Below are positions 52,644 to 61,192 of a stretch of DNA of 64,000 nt, in pieces; the first letter of the stretch is position 1; the number at the start of each line of letters is the position of its first letter. Made by a program: the position numbers and the translations under genes. The DNA comes from Acidimicrobiia bacterium (GTDB lineage: Bacteria > Actinomycetota > Acidimicrobiia > Acidimicrobiales > Aldehydirespiratoraceae): assembly GCA_022828135.1 (NCBI GenBank), contig JAJEJB010000032.1:124001-188000 (forward strand), written 5' to 3'. Under the pieces are notes generated by a model. The model was given only the letters and a program-made list of their open reading frames with translations. It did no database searches and was not told the DNA's origin.

Positions 52644-52667
52644 TCGGGTTGGTCGGAGCGCGTTTGT

Positions 52668-52714
52668 GAACTGGCAGCAAAATGCTCGCTATGCGTGCAC
52701 AACGCTGCCAATTC
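52668..52714. repeat. Long-loop inverted repeat, copy 2
   Basis: Arms GAACTGGCAGC and GCTGCCAATTC, identical to copy 1 except one base that turns a pair into G-T. Start-to-start spacing from copy 1 is 71 bp. Confidence 0.9.
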
Positions 52715-52748
52715 GGCCGGAGGGCGATGAGTTGGGGAGGCTGAGCGG

Positions 52749-54143
52749 ATGATCGACATGCTGGTTCGCGACGCCGACTGGCTCATCACCGTGGATCCCG
52801 AGCGCCGCATGGTGCGAGACGGGGCGCTGGCCGTGGACGGCGGCGAGATCAAGGCAGCGGGCTCCACCGCCGATGTGGAGGCCGCCGGGTACCGGGAGGC
52901 GGTCCGCACCATCGATGCCCGCGGCCGGCTGATCACCCCCGGCTTCGTCGACAACCACCAGCACCTGGCCCCCTTCTTCGTGCGGGGCCTCGGCGACGAC
53001 GTGCCCCTCAAGGTGTTTCTCCACGACCGCTGCTACCCCATGGAGGCCGGCGTCACCGACGAGGAGGCCTACCTGGCGGCCATGTGCGCGCTGCTGGAGT
53101 CGGTCCGCCACGGCACCACCACCGTGTGCGACCCGGGCTCGCAGAATCCGGAGAACTCGGTCCGGGCCGTCGACGAGGTCGGCTGCCGGGCGGTGCTGGC
53201 CCGCTCGCTCACCGACCTGGCCGGGGGACGGGCCATGCCCGGCACGTTCGACTCCACCACCGACGACGCCATCGCGTCCGGTCTGGACTTCGTGGAGTCC
53301 CACGCGGGCGCGGCCGGCGGCCGGGTCCGTCCCTGGTTCTCGCTGCGCACCGAGCGCATGGTGTCGGACCGCCTGTGCGGCGCCGTCACCGAGCTGGCCG
53401 CCGAGCACGGCACCGGCATCGTGTCGCACATGATCTCCAACCGCGACTCCGTCGAGCACCACCAGCGGGTGTTCGACGGAGAGCGGCCCATCGCCCGCTA
53501 CGAGCGCAACGGCGTGCTCGGTCCCAACGTGCAGCTGGTCCACTGCCACTTCCTCACCGACGACGAGTGCGACCTGCTGGCCGAGCGCGACGTGAAGGTG
53601 TCGATGTGCCCCACCGCCAGCGCGGTGTTCGGCTGGGGAGGCCTCCAGCGGGCCACCCACCTGAAGCTGCTGGAGCGGGGCGTGACCGTGGGGGTGGGCA
53701 CCGACATCGGCGCCTGCTCGCACACGACCGACATCCTGCGGATCGCCCAGTACTTCCGGGTGTACCGCGACATCTTCGAGGACGCCTCGCTCATGCCGGC
53801 TGAGACCATCCTGGAGCACCTCACCATCGACGGCGCCCGCTCGGTGCTCTGGGATGACCAGATCGGCTCGCTGGAGGCGGGCAAGCGGGCTGATTTCCTG
53901 CTGTTCGACCTCGACCGGCCCGAGTGGGTGCCGCTGCACAACCCCCTGTCGAACCTCGGCCACGGTGTGAGCGGCGACTCGGTCGACACCGTGGTGATCG
54001 ACGGCAACGTGGTCGTGGAGGGCGGCGAGTTCGTCAACGTCGACGCCCGAGCCGTCATGGCCCGAGGCCGGGAGGCGGCCGCAACCGCAGCCGAGCGCAC
54101 CGGCCTAGCCCAGTTCGCCACCCCCCGCTGGCCCGTCGTCTGA
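52749..54143 (+). CDS. Amidohydrolase/deaminase (TrzA/SsnA/cytosine-deaminase-like)
   Basis: The 464-residue protein has the metal motif TPGFVDNHQHLAPF, HGTTTVCDPG, LVHCHFLTDDE (His), SMCPTASAVFGWGG and GVGTDIGACSH with the catalytic Asp, and the C-terminal GSLEAGKRADFLLFDLDRPE. This is the TrzA/AtzA/chlorohydrolase-deaminase subfamily, which acts on ring amines or halides. The upstream 163-nt gap holds the two inverted repeats; AGTTGGGGAGG before ATG 52749 is a good ribosome site. Confidence 0.93.
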   Translation: MIDMLVRDADWLITVDPERRMVRDGALAVDGGEIKAAGSTADVEAAGYREAVRTIDARGRLITPGFVDNHQHLAPFFVRGLGDDVPLKVFLHDRCYPMEAGVTDEEAYLAAMCALLESVRHGTTTVCDPGSQNPENSVRAVDEVGCRAVLARSLTDLAGGRAMPGTFDSTTDDAIASGLDFVESHAGAAGGRVRPWFSLRTERMVSDRLCGAVTELAAEHGTGIVSHMISNRDSVEHHQRVFDGERPIARYERNGVLGPNVQLVHCHFLTDDECDLLAERDVKVSMCPTASAVFGWGGLQRATHLKLLERGVTVGVGTDIGACSHTTDILRIAQYFRVYRDIFEDASLMPAETILEHLTIDGARSVLWDDQIGSLEAGKRADFLLFDLDRPEWVPLHNPLSNLGHGVSGDSVDTVVIDGNVVVEGGEFVNVDARAVMARGREAAATAAERTGLAQFATPRWPVV

Positions 54144-54194
54144 GGTCGCGGCCACCGCACGCGCAGGGTCCGTGAGCCTGTTAGAAACTCGACG

Positions 54195-56015
54195 GTGAAA
54201 TCCTTGGCAGCGGTGTTTGACGCTACGACCGTGAAGCGGTTGGCTGGGCCGAGGGCCTACTCGCGGGGTGTGTCGTACGCTCGCGATCGGCGGGTCGAGC
54301 GGCCCGAGGTCCGAGACGGGCGGCTGAAGGCAACGGTGCGGGGCACAATGCCGTACCTCGTGGAGCTTTGGGGCGATGTGGGCCGGCCGCAGTGGTCGTG
54401 CAGTTGCCCGGCGGCCGAGGACGGCTCGTTCTGCAAGCACTGCACCGCCGCGGCCCTGTCGCTGGGGGTCGACGAGGCATCCGGTGCCGGCGTCGGACCG
54501 CCCCTCGTCTCGGTCGCTGGGAGCGGCCGGCCCAAGAGTCGACCCGACGACGCGGGCTTCGAGCCGAACGCCGGGGACGAGTTGGCCGGCTTCGTGGAGG
54601 ATCTCGGGCCCGGGCGGCTGGCCGAGATCGTGCTGGAGGCGGCTGAGTCGGACTGGCGCCTGCGTGAGCGCCTGCTGGCCGAGGCCCGGGCCGCCCGAGG
54701 CGCCGAGATCGATCTCGCCGGTTGGCGCCGCCGGATCGATCAGGCCTTCGCCGACCGCGACTTCATGCACCATGGCTTCGTGACCTACCAGACCGCGGCA
54801 GGCTGGGCCGCAAGCGTTGGCGAGATGATCGACGCGGTCGAGGATCTCTGCGACTCGGGCCACCACGACGCCGCGGCGCGGCTGGCCGAGCACGCCCACC
54901 GCCGCGCCGACGAGGCCGTCGACTATGTGGACGACTCCGACGGCTGGATCACGGTCATCTCGGAGCGGTTGTCGGACGTTCACCTGCGGGCCTGCGAGGA
55001 GGGGTCGCCCGAGGTGTCGGAGCTCGCGGCCCGCTTGGTGGAGATGGAGCTGGCCTCGGAGCTGGGCGGCTTCTATCGCAGCGCGGCCACATACGCTGAG
55101 ATTCTCGGCGAGACGGGCCTGGCCGCGTTCAGGGAGCACTTGGAGCCCCACCGGGAGCGGGTCGAGCGCAAGGCCGCCTCAGACAAGTACTCGAGCGAGG
55201 TCTTCGCCTGGCGGCAGGCCCTGGTCGGCTGGGCGCACGGCACCGGCGATCCCGAAGCGCTGATCGAGGCGCACAGTCACGGCTCGATGCTGGCCGACGA
55301 CATGCTGGAGATCGCCCGGGCCCTCGACCGGGCCGGCCGGGGCGACGAGGCGTTCGCCTGGGCCCGTCGCGGCATGGCCGATTGGGGCGGCCGCCCGCAC
55401 CAGGTGGGCGGGCTCCGTGATTTCCTGGCTCTCAAGATGCGCGGCCGCGGCGACGATCAGGCCGCGGTGAAGCTCTATTGGGAGGCGTTCGTGGCGGACC
55501 CGTCGCTGTCGGCGTACCGGCGCCTGCTCGACGAGGGCGCGGGGGAGGACTGGTTGCGGCGCTGCCGCGACCATCTGGACCGCGTCCTTGAGCGTGTCCC
55601 TGCCGACACCGCGCGCCTTACCCCGGAGAACGCGTTCGGGGTGTTGCCGCCGCCGGTGCCTGGGGCCGCGGCCGCGCTGATGGAGATACTGATGTACGAG
55701 GGCCTCGCGGAGGCCGCTTGGGACGTGGCCCGACAACACGGCTGCGGATCGCAGATGTGGCTGACGATCGCCCGAGCCCTCGAGAACACCCGCCCCCTGG
55801 ACTCGATCGCTGTCTACGAGCCGGCGGCTCTGGCCATCATCGACGCCAAGAAGGCCGACCGGTACCAGTCCGCGGTCGATCTGATGGTCCGCATCCGTCG
55901 TCTGGCCGACTCCGCCGGCAAGCCGCGCCGCTTCGAGTCGCTGCTGTCCCGGGTGCGCACCGAGCACAAGGCCAAACGCAAGCTCAAGTCCCTGCTCGAC
56001 GCCCAAGGCTGGTAG
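54195..56015 (+). CDS. SWIM zinc-finger protein with long helical-repeat C-terminus
   Basis: The 606-residue protein contains a SWIM finger, CSCPAAEDGSFCKHC (Cys69, Cys71, Cys80, His82; CxC-x8-CxH), after a short N-terminal domain with RAYSRGVSYARDRRVER. Residues about 130-606 are mostly alpha-helical with repeated Ala/Leu helices resembling TPR/SEL1-like repeats. SWIM proteins of this build are common in actinobacteria, sometimes beside helicases; no function is established. GTG start at 54195. Confidence 0.85.
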   Translation: MKSLAAVFDATTVKRLAGPRAYSRGVSYARDRRVERPEVRDGRLKATVRGTMPYLVELWGDVGRPQWSCSCPAAEDGSFCKHCTAAALSLGVDEASGAGVGPPLVSVAGSGRPKSRPDDAGFEPNAGDELAGFVEDLGPGRLAEIVLEAAESDWRLRERLLAEARAARGAEIDLAGWRRRIDQAFADRDFMHHGFVTYQTAAGWAASVGEMIDAVEDLCDSGHHDAAARLAEHAHRRADEAVDYVDDSDGWITVISERLSDVHLRACEEGSPEVSELAARLVEMELASELGGFYRSAATYAEILGETGLAAFREHLEPHRERVERKAASDKYSSEVFAWRQALVGWAHGTGDPEALIEAHSHGSMLADDMLEIARALDRAGRGDEAFAWARRGMADWGGRPHQVGGLRDFLALKMRGRGDDQAAVKLYWEAFVADPSLSAYRRLLDEGAGEDWLRRCRDHLDRVLERVPADTARLTPENAFGVLPPPVPGAAAALMEILMYEGLAEAAWDVARQHGCGSQMWLTIARALENTRPLDSIAVYEPAALAIIDAKKADRYQSAVDLMVRIRRLADSAGKPRRFESLLSRVRTEHKAKRKLKSLLDAQGW

Positions 56016-56031
56016 CCAAGGCCATAGTGCG

Positions 56032-56358
56032 GTGACCGACCTCGAGTACGCCTTGGATGACGTGTTGGACTATCTCGACACGCACAAGATCCGTGCCACC
56101 TACAAGGCCGTCAGCGGCGTCACAGGCATCAATCACCGCCGCGGTCTGGGACAGCGTCTCGCTGCTGCTGGTGGTCCGTCGCTGCGCACGTCGTGGGTTG
56201 TGCAAGCCGCGACCGGTCGTCCCAGTCCCGCGACGAACCGGGGGGCCGATGATCGGACATGGTGGCATCCCGACTTGGAGAACACCCCGCACATCATCCG
56301 CGACCCGGATGAACTGCGGCAGCGGATCACGGACTGGAAGGCCGGTCGTGGTTCGTGA
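56032..56358 (+). CDS. Hypothetical protein
   Basis: GTG 56032, 108 residues, no known family. The segment YLDTHKIRATYKAVSGVTG followed by INHRRGLGQRLAAAGGPSLR resembles a small winged-helix-like start, and TWWHPDLENTPHIIRDPDEL ends with a basic helix. Follows the SWIM gene by 16 nt and may be co-transcribed. Confidence 0.6.
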   Translation: MTDLEYALDDVLDYLDTHKIRATYKAVSGVTGINHRRGLGQRLAAAGGPSLRTSWVVQAATGRPSPATNRGADDRTWWHPDLENTPHIIRDPDELRQRITDWKAGRGS

Positions 56359-56467
56359 CCGGATATGGGGTCGCCGCCTGCCGCCGTGGTGTCTGCACAT
56401 CCTGATCGTCGCCGCTGTTGTCTTCGCCGCGCCATTGCTGCTCGGCGCTGTGTGGCTGGGCACCTGA
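56348..56467 (+). CDS. Possible 39-residue single-pass membrane peptide
   Basis: GTG 56348 gives VVRDRIWGRRLPPWCLHILI then VAAVVFAAPLLLGAVWLGT, a basic start plus one hydrophobic helix. It overlaps the previous gene by 11 nt. Small size means it could be chance. Confidence 0.35.
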   Translation: MVRDRIWGRRLPPWCLHILIVAAVVFAAPLLLGAVWLGT

Positions 56468-56547
56468 TCGCGGGACCCGGACACGCGGTCGACCTCCGGT
56501 GGGTCATCCCTGACAATGCGTCCAGGTTCCCTTACAGTCCTACAGGC

Positions 56548-57039
56548 TCAGTCTTGCAGGCTGCGGCAGTCAAGTCCTTCCGCTGCTAGAGTTTCGATGC
56601 AATTGATGTACATCTCGATGATCGCGAGGTTGGTGAGGCGGCTTGTGTCGGCGGTCTCGTCGCCGGAGTGGCAGCCGCGCCGGTAGGTGTAACCGGTGTG
56701 GCTGGCGTGGCCGCGCATCGCCATCAGGTCGTCGTAGGCGGCTTGAACATCGCCGCGAGTGCCGACCAGTAGCGCCTGTTCGTACTGGCCGAGAAGATCG
56801 TGGACGGTCTCGGCGTTGGTGTACACCGCCACCGTCAGTTCCGCGCACTCCGCTGGTGGCAGCGTCACATCGGGAACGTGAACGCTTTGTGGATCCCACT
56901 CCGGTTTGTTGGAACAGCCGACGACCATCCACGCCAACACGACAATGGATGCCACGACCACCGCAGCCCGTAGCGAACGCTCAAGATGTTGGCCTTGGGC
57001 CAGAGCCGCAAATCCAAGCGCCAATTCCAACTCGGTCAT
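56548..57039 (-). CDS. Hypothetical lipoprotein
   Basis: The 163-residue product has a hydrophobic segment (about residues 25-41) ending in a lipobox-like VVGC (Cys42) after a longer than usual N-region, so the true start may be inside. The mature part is rich in Cys (CAEL, RRGCHSGDE, INCIETL, LDCRSL), suggesting disulphides. No family recognised. Confidence 0.6.
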   Translation of the reverse strand: MTELELALGFAALAQGQHLERSLRAAVVVASIVVLAWMVVGCSNKPEWDPQSVHVPDVTLPPAECAELTVAVYTNAETVHDLLGQYEQALLVGTRGDVQAAYDDLMAMRGHASHTGYTYRRGCHSGDETADTSRLTNLAIIEMYINCIETLAAEGLDCRSLQD

Positions 57040-57040
57040 C

Positions 57041-57052
57041 GGCTGTATACCG
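57041..57052. promoter_or_regulatory. GTATAC operator candidate before the ketopantoate-reductase-like gene
   Basis: GGCTGTATACCG, GTATAC at 57045-57050, lies 34 nt upstream of GTG 57084 in the gap between divergent genes. Same core as the other three promoter sites. Confidence 0.4.
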
Positions 57053-57083
57053 TACGGCGCGAATCTCCTGGCACACTGTCGCC

Positions 57084-58067
57084 GTGCGGATCTGTGTGGT
57101 GGGCGCGGGGGCTATCGGCGGGATGATGGCTGCTCGCTTGGCGGTGGCCGGCGAGCAGGTGAGCGTCATCGCTCGGGGCGAGCACCTCGACGCGATAAGG
57201 CGCGATGGGCTCAGGCTGGTGGAGCTGGACGGGTCCGCCACCGTGGCTACTGGGATCGAGCCTTCAGACGACTTCGGGGCCCTGGGTACGCATGACACGG
57301 TGATCCTGGCCCTCAAGGCCCACCAGATCGCGGCCGTGGCCCACCAGCTTGCACGGCTGTGCGACGACGGCACCATGATCGTGCCGGTGCAGAACGGCAT
57401 CGGATGGTGGTACTTCCAGCGTCACGGCGGTCCCCACGACGGCCGCCGGCTCGAAGCGCTAGATCCCGACGGCGTGCTCGCGGCGGCATTAGACGCGGAG
57501 CGGATCGTGGCCTGCATCGCCTACCCGGCCGCCGAGAAGACCGCACCCGGCGTGATCACCCATGTCGAGGGCGACCGCTTCCCGGTGGGCGAGCTTGACG
57601 GCACGAAGTCGGAGCGGGCCAAGGCGCTGGGCGAGGTCCTGGCTTCAGCCGGGTTCAAGTCGAGGGTTCTCACTGACATCCGCTCGCACCTGTGGGTCAA
57701 GGCCTGGGGCAACCTGGCCTTCAACCCGATCAGCGCGCTCACCGGGGCGACGCTGGCCGGCATCTGCCGCACGCCGGCCACCCGGGAGTTGGCCGCGCAG
57801 ATGATGACCGAGGCCGGCAGGATCGCCGAGACGCTCGGAGTGCGCATCCGGGTCAGCGTCGAGCAGCGCATCGCGGGGGCTGAGGCTGTGGGCGAGCACA
57901 AGACCTCGATGCTCCAGGACGCCGAGGCCGGCCGCCCGCTGGAGCTCGACCCGCTGGTCGGCGTGTTCGTCGAACTCGGCGAGATCACCGGCGTGCCCAC
58001 CCCGGCCATCAGCACCGTCTACAGCCTGACCTCTCTGCTCAATCGCCGCCTGGAGGCCGGCCCATGA
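57084..58067 (+). CDS. Ketopantoate reductase family (ApbA/PanE) oxidoreductase
   Basis: GTG 57084 begins VRICVVGAGAIGGMMAARLA, an NADP Rossmann motif GxGxxG, followed by VPVQNGIGWW and KAWGNLAFNPISALTGATL, with the catalytic Lys region of PanE and the C-terminal EHKTSMLQDAEAGRPLELDP. Whether it acts in pantothenate synthesis or on another 2-keto acid is not clear; the neighbouring acyl-CoA ligase suggests a catabolic role. Confidence 0.88.
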   Translation: MRICVVGAGAIGGMMAARLAVAGEQVSVIARGEHLDAIRRDGLRLVELDGSATVATGIEPSDDFGALGTHDTVILALKAHQIAAVAHQLARLCDDGTMIVPVQNGIGWWYFQRHGGPHDGRRLEALDPDGVLAAALDAERIVACIAYPAAEKTAPGVITHVEGDRFPVGELDGTKSERAKALGEVLASAGFKSRVLTDIRSHLWVKAWGNLAFNPISALTGATLAGICRTPATRELAAQMMTEAGRIAETLGVRIRVSVEQRIAGAEAVGEHKTSMLQDAEAGRPLELDPLVGVFVELGEITGVPTPAISTVYSLTSLLNRRLEAGP

Positions 58068-58087
58068 CACACCCAACGGCACTCCGG

Positions 58088-58138
58088 CGAAATTCCTGTG
58101 GCAAAGGACCTCACAGGACTCCAACTACAGGAATTTCG
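58088..58138. repeat. Long-loop inverted repeat between genes
   Basis: Arms CGAAATTCCTGT (58088-58099) and ACAGGAATTTCG (58127-58138), 12 bp perfect, loop 27 nt, in the 85-nt gap before the acyl-CoA ligase gene. A terminator for the upstream gene or a mobile-type repeat are both possible. Confidence 0.85.
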
Positions 58139-58152
58139 GGGGAGGCGGGCTG

Positions 58153-59700
58153 GTGACGGCCGGCGAAACGCTGCGGGGGCTGCTCGATACCGGGGCCGAC
58201 GACGCGCCGGCGATCGTGGCCCCCGACGGCTCGGTGCTCACCCACGCCGAGCTGAGGGCCGAGGTGGACCGGCTCACCGACCAGCTTCAGAGCTTCGGGC
58301 TGGGTGCGGCCGATCGCATTGCCATCGTCATGCCCAACGGCCCCGAGATGGCCGTCGCCTTCCTGGCCGCGGCCTGCACCGGATGCGCCGCGCCGCTGAA
58401 CCCGAAGTACCGCCTGGAGGAGCTGCGCTTCTATCTCGACGATCTCGGTGCCAGGGCACTGGTCACCCTGCCCGACGACTCCGGAGCCGTCGCCCGGGAC
58501 GCGGCCCGCGCCGCCGGTGCCGGCGTGCTGCCCGTGGCGCTGACCGGCTCGGTCGCGGCCAGCTCGGGCTCGATCGACCTGCTCGCCTCGTCGCCCGACC
58601 GCGAGTCAGCGGCCCGGGGCGGGCCGTCCGCAGATGATGTGGCTCTGGTCCTGCACACCTCGGGGACCACCTCGCGGCCCAAGATTGTGCCGCTGCGGCA
58701 ACGCAACCTGGCCCGCTCCGCCGCGGGCATCGCCGACTCGCTGGCCCTCACCGCTGAGGACCGGTCGTTGCAGGTGATGCCGCTGTTCCACATCCACGGC
58801 CTGCTGGCCGGATTGCTGGCGCCGCTGTCGGTCGGCGGTGCGGTCGCCTGCACCGAGGGCTTCGACGCCTTCCGGTTCTTCGCCCAGCTCGAGGCACTGC
58901 GGCCCAGCTACTACACCGCGGTGCCGACCATGCACCAGATGGTGCTCTCCCGCGCCGAGCGCCACCGCGACGCGGCCCGCACCGCCGGCCTGCGCTTCGT
59001 GCGGTCTTCGTCGGCGTCGCTCCCCACGCCGGTGCTGACCGAGCTGGGCGAGCTGTTCGCCGCCCCCGTCATCGAGGCCTACGGCATGACGGAGGCCACC
59101 CACCAGATGTGCGCCAACCCCCTGCCGCCCGGCGCAGCCAAGCCCCGGTCGGTCGGGGTTGCTACCGGAATCGAGCTGGCCGTGCTCGATCACCGGAACC
59201 GCCCGCAGCCGCCGGGGGAGCGCGGTGAGGTGTCGATCAAGGGTCCGACCGTGATCGACGGCTACGAGAACAACCCCGACGCCAACGAGGCCGCCTTCAC
59301 CGACGGCTGGTTCCGCACCGGCGACGAGGGCTATCTCGACGAAGACGGCTACCTGTTCCTCACCGGCCGCCTCAAAGAGCAGATCAACCGCGGCGGCGAG
59401 AAGGTCTCCCCCCTGGAGGTGGACGAGGCTCTGCTGGCCCACCCGGCGGTGGCCCAGGCGGTGACGTTCGCCATGCCCCATCCCAAATTGGGCGAGGAGG
59501 TGGCCGCCGCGGTGGTGGCCGCCGACGGCAGCAACGTCGACGAGCGGGAGCTGCGCCGGTTCCTAGCCCAGTCGCTCGCCGCGTTCAAGGTGCCCCGCCG
59601 GATCCTGGTGCTCGACGAGCTCCCCAAGGGCCCCACCGGCAAGCTCCAGCGCATGGGCCTAGCCGAACGCCTAGGCCTGACCCCCGCCGAGGACAGGTGA
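58153..59700 (+). CDS. Acyl-CoA synthetase / AMP-forming ligase (oxalate-CoA-ligase-like)
   Basis: The 515-residue ANL-superfamily enzyme starts at GTG 58153 and has the P-loop LHTSGTTSRPKIVPLRQRNL, the adenylate-binding EAYGMTEATHQM, the TGDEGYLDEDGYLFLTGR hinge and the C-terminal catalytic Lys in ELPKGPTGKLQRMGL. It joins a carboxylic acid to CoA. The overall pattern resembles oxalyl-CoA synthetases of the FAT2/PCS60 type, but I would not fix the substrate. Confidence 0.92.
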   Translation: MTAGETLRGLLDTGADDAPAIVAPDGSVLTHAELRAEVDRLTDQLQSFGLGAADRIAIVMPNGPEMAVAFLAAACTGCAAPLNPKYRLEELRFYLDDLGARALVTLPDDSGAVARDAARAAGAGVLPVALTGSVAASSGSIDLLASSPDRESAARGGPSADDVALVLHTSGTTSRPKIVPLRQRNLARSAAGIADSLALTAEDRSLQVMPLFHIHGLLAGLLAPLSVGGAVACTEGFDAFRFFAQLEALRPSYYTAVPTMHQMVLSRAERHRDAARTAGLRFVRSSSASLPTPVLTELGELFAAPVIEAYGMTEATHQMCANPLPPGAAKPRSVGVATGIELAVLDHRNRPQPPGERGEVSIKGPTVIDGYENNPDANEAAFTDGWFRTGDEGYLDEDGYLFLTGRLKEQINRGGEKVSPLEVDEALLAHPAVAQAVTFAMPHPKLGEEVAAAVVAADGSNVDERELRRFLAQSLAAFKVPRRILVLDELPKGPTGKLQRMGLAERLGLTPAEDR

Positions 59701-60662
59701 GGCAGACGGCGGGTACAGGCCGCCCCGGAGCGTGCTTGCGGCGCATGGCCCTCCCAGTGATCATGGTGGGTATGGCCGTGTCGGCAACGGGATGCATGGA
59801 CGCGGTCGTCGAGATGGTCATCGACGAGGACGGCTCGGGCACTCAGCGCGTCGATCTCAGGGTTCACCGCCGTTTCTTGGAGTTCATGGCAGAGACGGCC
59901 GCATTCTCGTTCGTCGAAGAAAGCGAGGTCGACACAGTGGACGGCATCGCAGCAGAGGTCTTCACGGCCCCGGGCTTGGCGCAGGTGTGCAGTTCCGTGC
60001 TCTCAAGCGACAGTCCCGTGACGAGAATGTCGGAGCGGGCGTCCCAGCTGGGCGCCGCCGTCGCGTTCGATATCGGATCCGACGCTGACATGTGCCAAGC
60101 CACCATGAGAGTCGATTGGGACTCGGATGCCGCTGAGATGGTTCGAGGGCTGTCCGCTTCGCTCGGAGCGCGATCCGCCCTCCGGCGCCTGCCCGACGGG
60201 GGATGGCGCTTCGAGTCAGACACGAACTTCGCGGGCGAGGAGTGGACGGGTGAGACGCTCTTCTACCTGGGCCTGCTGGATGAGCGCGGCATTCCCCGCC
60301 CGACATTGGAGCTGACCGTCGCGCTTCCCGGAACTCCTGGCGCATACAACGCCAGCCCGACGACTGGATCGACGTTCACTTGGCGCATTCGCGATGTGTT
60401 CGAGCCTGAGCCGCGGATCTTCGCGGAGACGACTTTGCCGCCGGAGGAGTCGTCGCCGTGGTTCTGGCTGATCGTGATCGGGGTCGTGGTGGCGTTGCCC
60501 GTGGCGGCTCTGTTGCCTTGGTGGTACCGCCGCGTGCCCCGCGTGCTCTTGGACAACCTGTCGCCCGGTCCCCCCGATCAGGCCCGCACCACGAGGAGCG
60601 GCCGGCGCTCCCGTGCGCCCGGGAGACCCAGCGGACAGGCCGCAGGCGAGGGGCCTGTCTAG
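59697..60662 (+). CDS. Predicted lipoprotein with C-terminal membrane helix (LppM/DUF3153-like)
   Basis: GTG 59697 overlaps the ligase stop. The 321-residue product has a signal with lipobox VSATGC (Cys33), a beta-rich domain starting AVVEMVIDEDGSGTQRVDLR typical of LppM/DUF3153 proteins, and near the C-terminus one membrane helix WFWLIVIGVVVALPVAALLP followed by a basic tail. It is likely anchored at both ends. Function unknown. Confidence 0.75.
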   Translation: MRQTAGTGRPGACLRRMALPVIMVGMAVSATGCMDAVVEMVIDEDGSGTQRVDLRVHRRFLEFMAETAAFSFVEESEVDTVDGIAAEVFTAPGLAQVCSSVLSSDSPVTRMSERASQLGAAVAFDIGSDADMCQATMRVDWDSDAAEMVRGLSASLGARSALRRLPDGGWRFESDTNFAGEEWTGETLFYLGLLDERGIPRPTLELTVALPGTPGAYNASPTTGSTFTWRIRDVFEPEPRIFAETTLPPEESSPWFWLIVIGVVVALPVAALLPWWYRRVPRVLLDNLSPGPPDQARTTRSGRRSRAPGRPSGQAAGEGPV

Positions 60663-60672
60663 ACTTCACCCA

Positions 60673-61089
60673 GTGGCCCAGATCGAGATGCTGACCCTGG
60701 CCAACCACGCCGAGGTGCAGAACGGCCTGCTGTACCTGAGCGGCGCCGGATGGGACCGGGTCACCCGGGCCTACAAGGAGGGCAACAAGCCCCGGCCCCA
60801 GCACTTCTCCATCGCCTTGTCGGTGCTGGTCCCGTGGTCGGAGACCAACCAGCGCCATGAGATGCTGATCCGCGTCGAGGACGAGGACGGCCACCACAAG
60901 TTGATGGAGGCCAAGGCCAACATCGAGGTCGGGCGCCCGCCCGGCAAGGTCCCCGGATCCGACAGCCGTTCGCCTCTGGTGGTCACCGGCCTCGTCCAGT
61001 TCCCCAAGGCGGGCGGCTACCGGGTGCGCGCCACTCTCGGCGACGAGCAGCGCGACTACGCGTTCCGGGTCATCGACAAGGTCACCTGA
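60673..61089 (+). CDS. DUF6941-type small protein
   Basis: GTG 60673 gives 138 residues starting VAQIEMLTLANHAEVQNGLL and continuing YLSGAGWDRV, LSVLVPWSETN and VGRPPGKVPGSDS, a pattern I associate with DUF6941. These are cytosolic beta-rich proteins of unknown function. It follows the LppM-like gene by 10 nt. Confidence 0.7.
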   Translation: MAQIEMLTLANHAEVQNGLLYLSGAGWDRVTRAYKEGNKPRPQHFSIALSVLVPWSETNQRHEMLIRVEDEDGHHKLMEAKANIEVGRPPGKVPGSDSRSPLVVTGLVQFPKAGGYRVRATLGDEQRDYAFRVIDKVT

Positions 61090-61112
61090 GCGCCGCCAGC
61101 CGACCCACTCCA

Positions 61113-61166
61113 CCGAAATTGATGCGGATATTGTGCCTATAGGGGCCGTTTCGCCATCAATTTCGG
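61113..61166. repeat. Long-loop inverted repeat between genes
   Basis: Arms CCGAAATTGATG (61113-61124) and CATCAATTTCGG (61155-61166), 12 bp perfect, loop 30 nt. It fills the gap between DUF6941 and the membrane-protein gene and matches the design of the 58.1-kb element. Confidence 0.85.
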
Positions 61167-61192
61167 GGGTGGACGGGCTGTAGGGTCTGGCT

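Noticed and set aside
52597..52714. Possible CRISPR array
   Set aside because: Only two repeats, each internally palindromic with a long loop, and no cas gene nearby.
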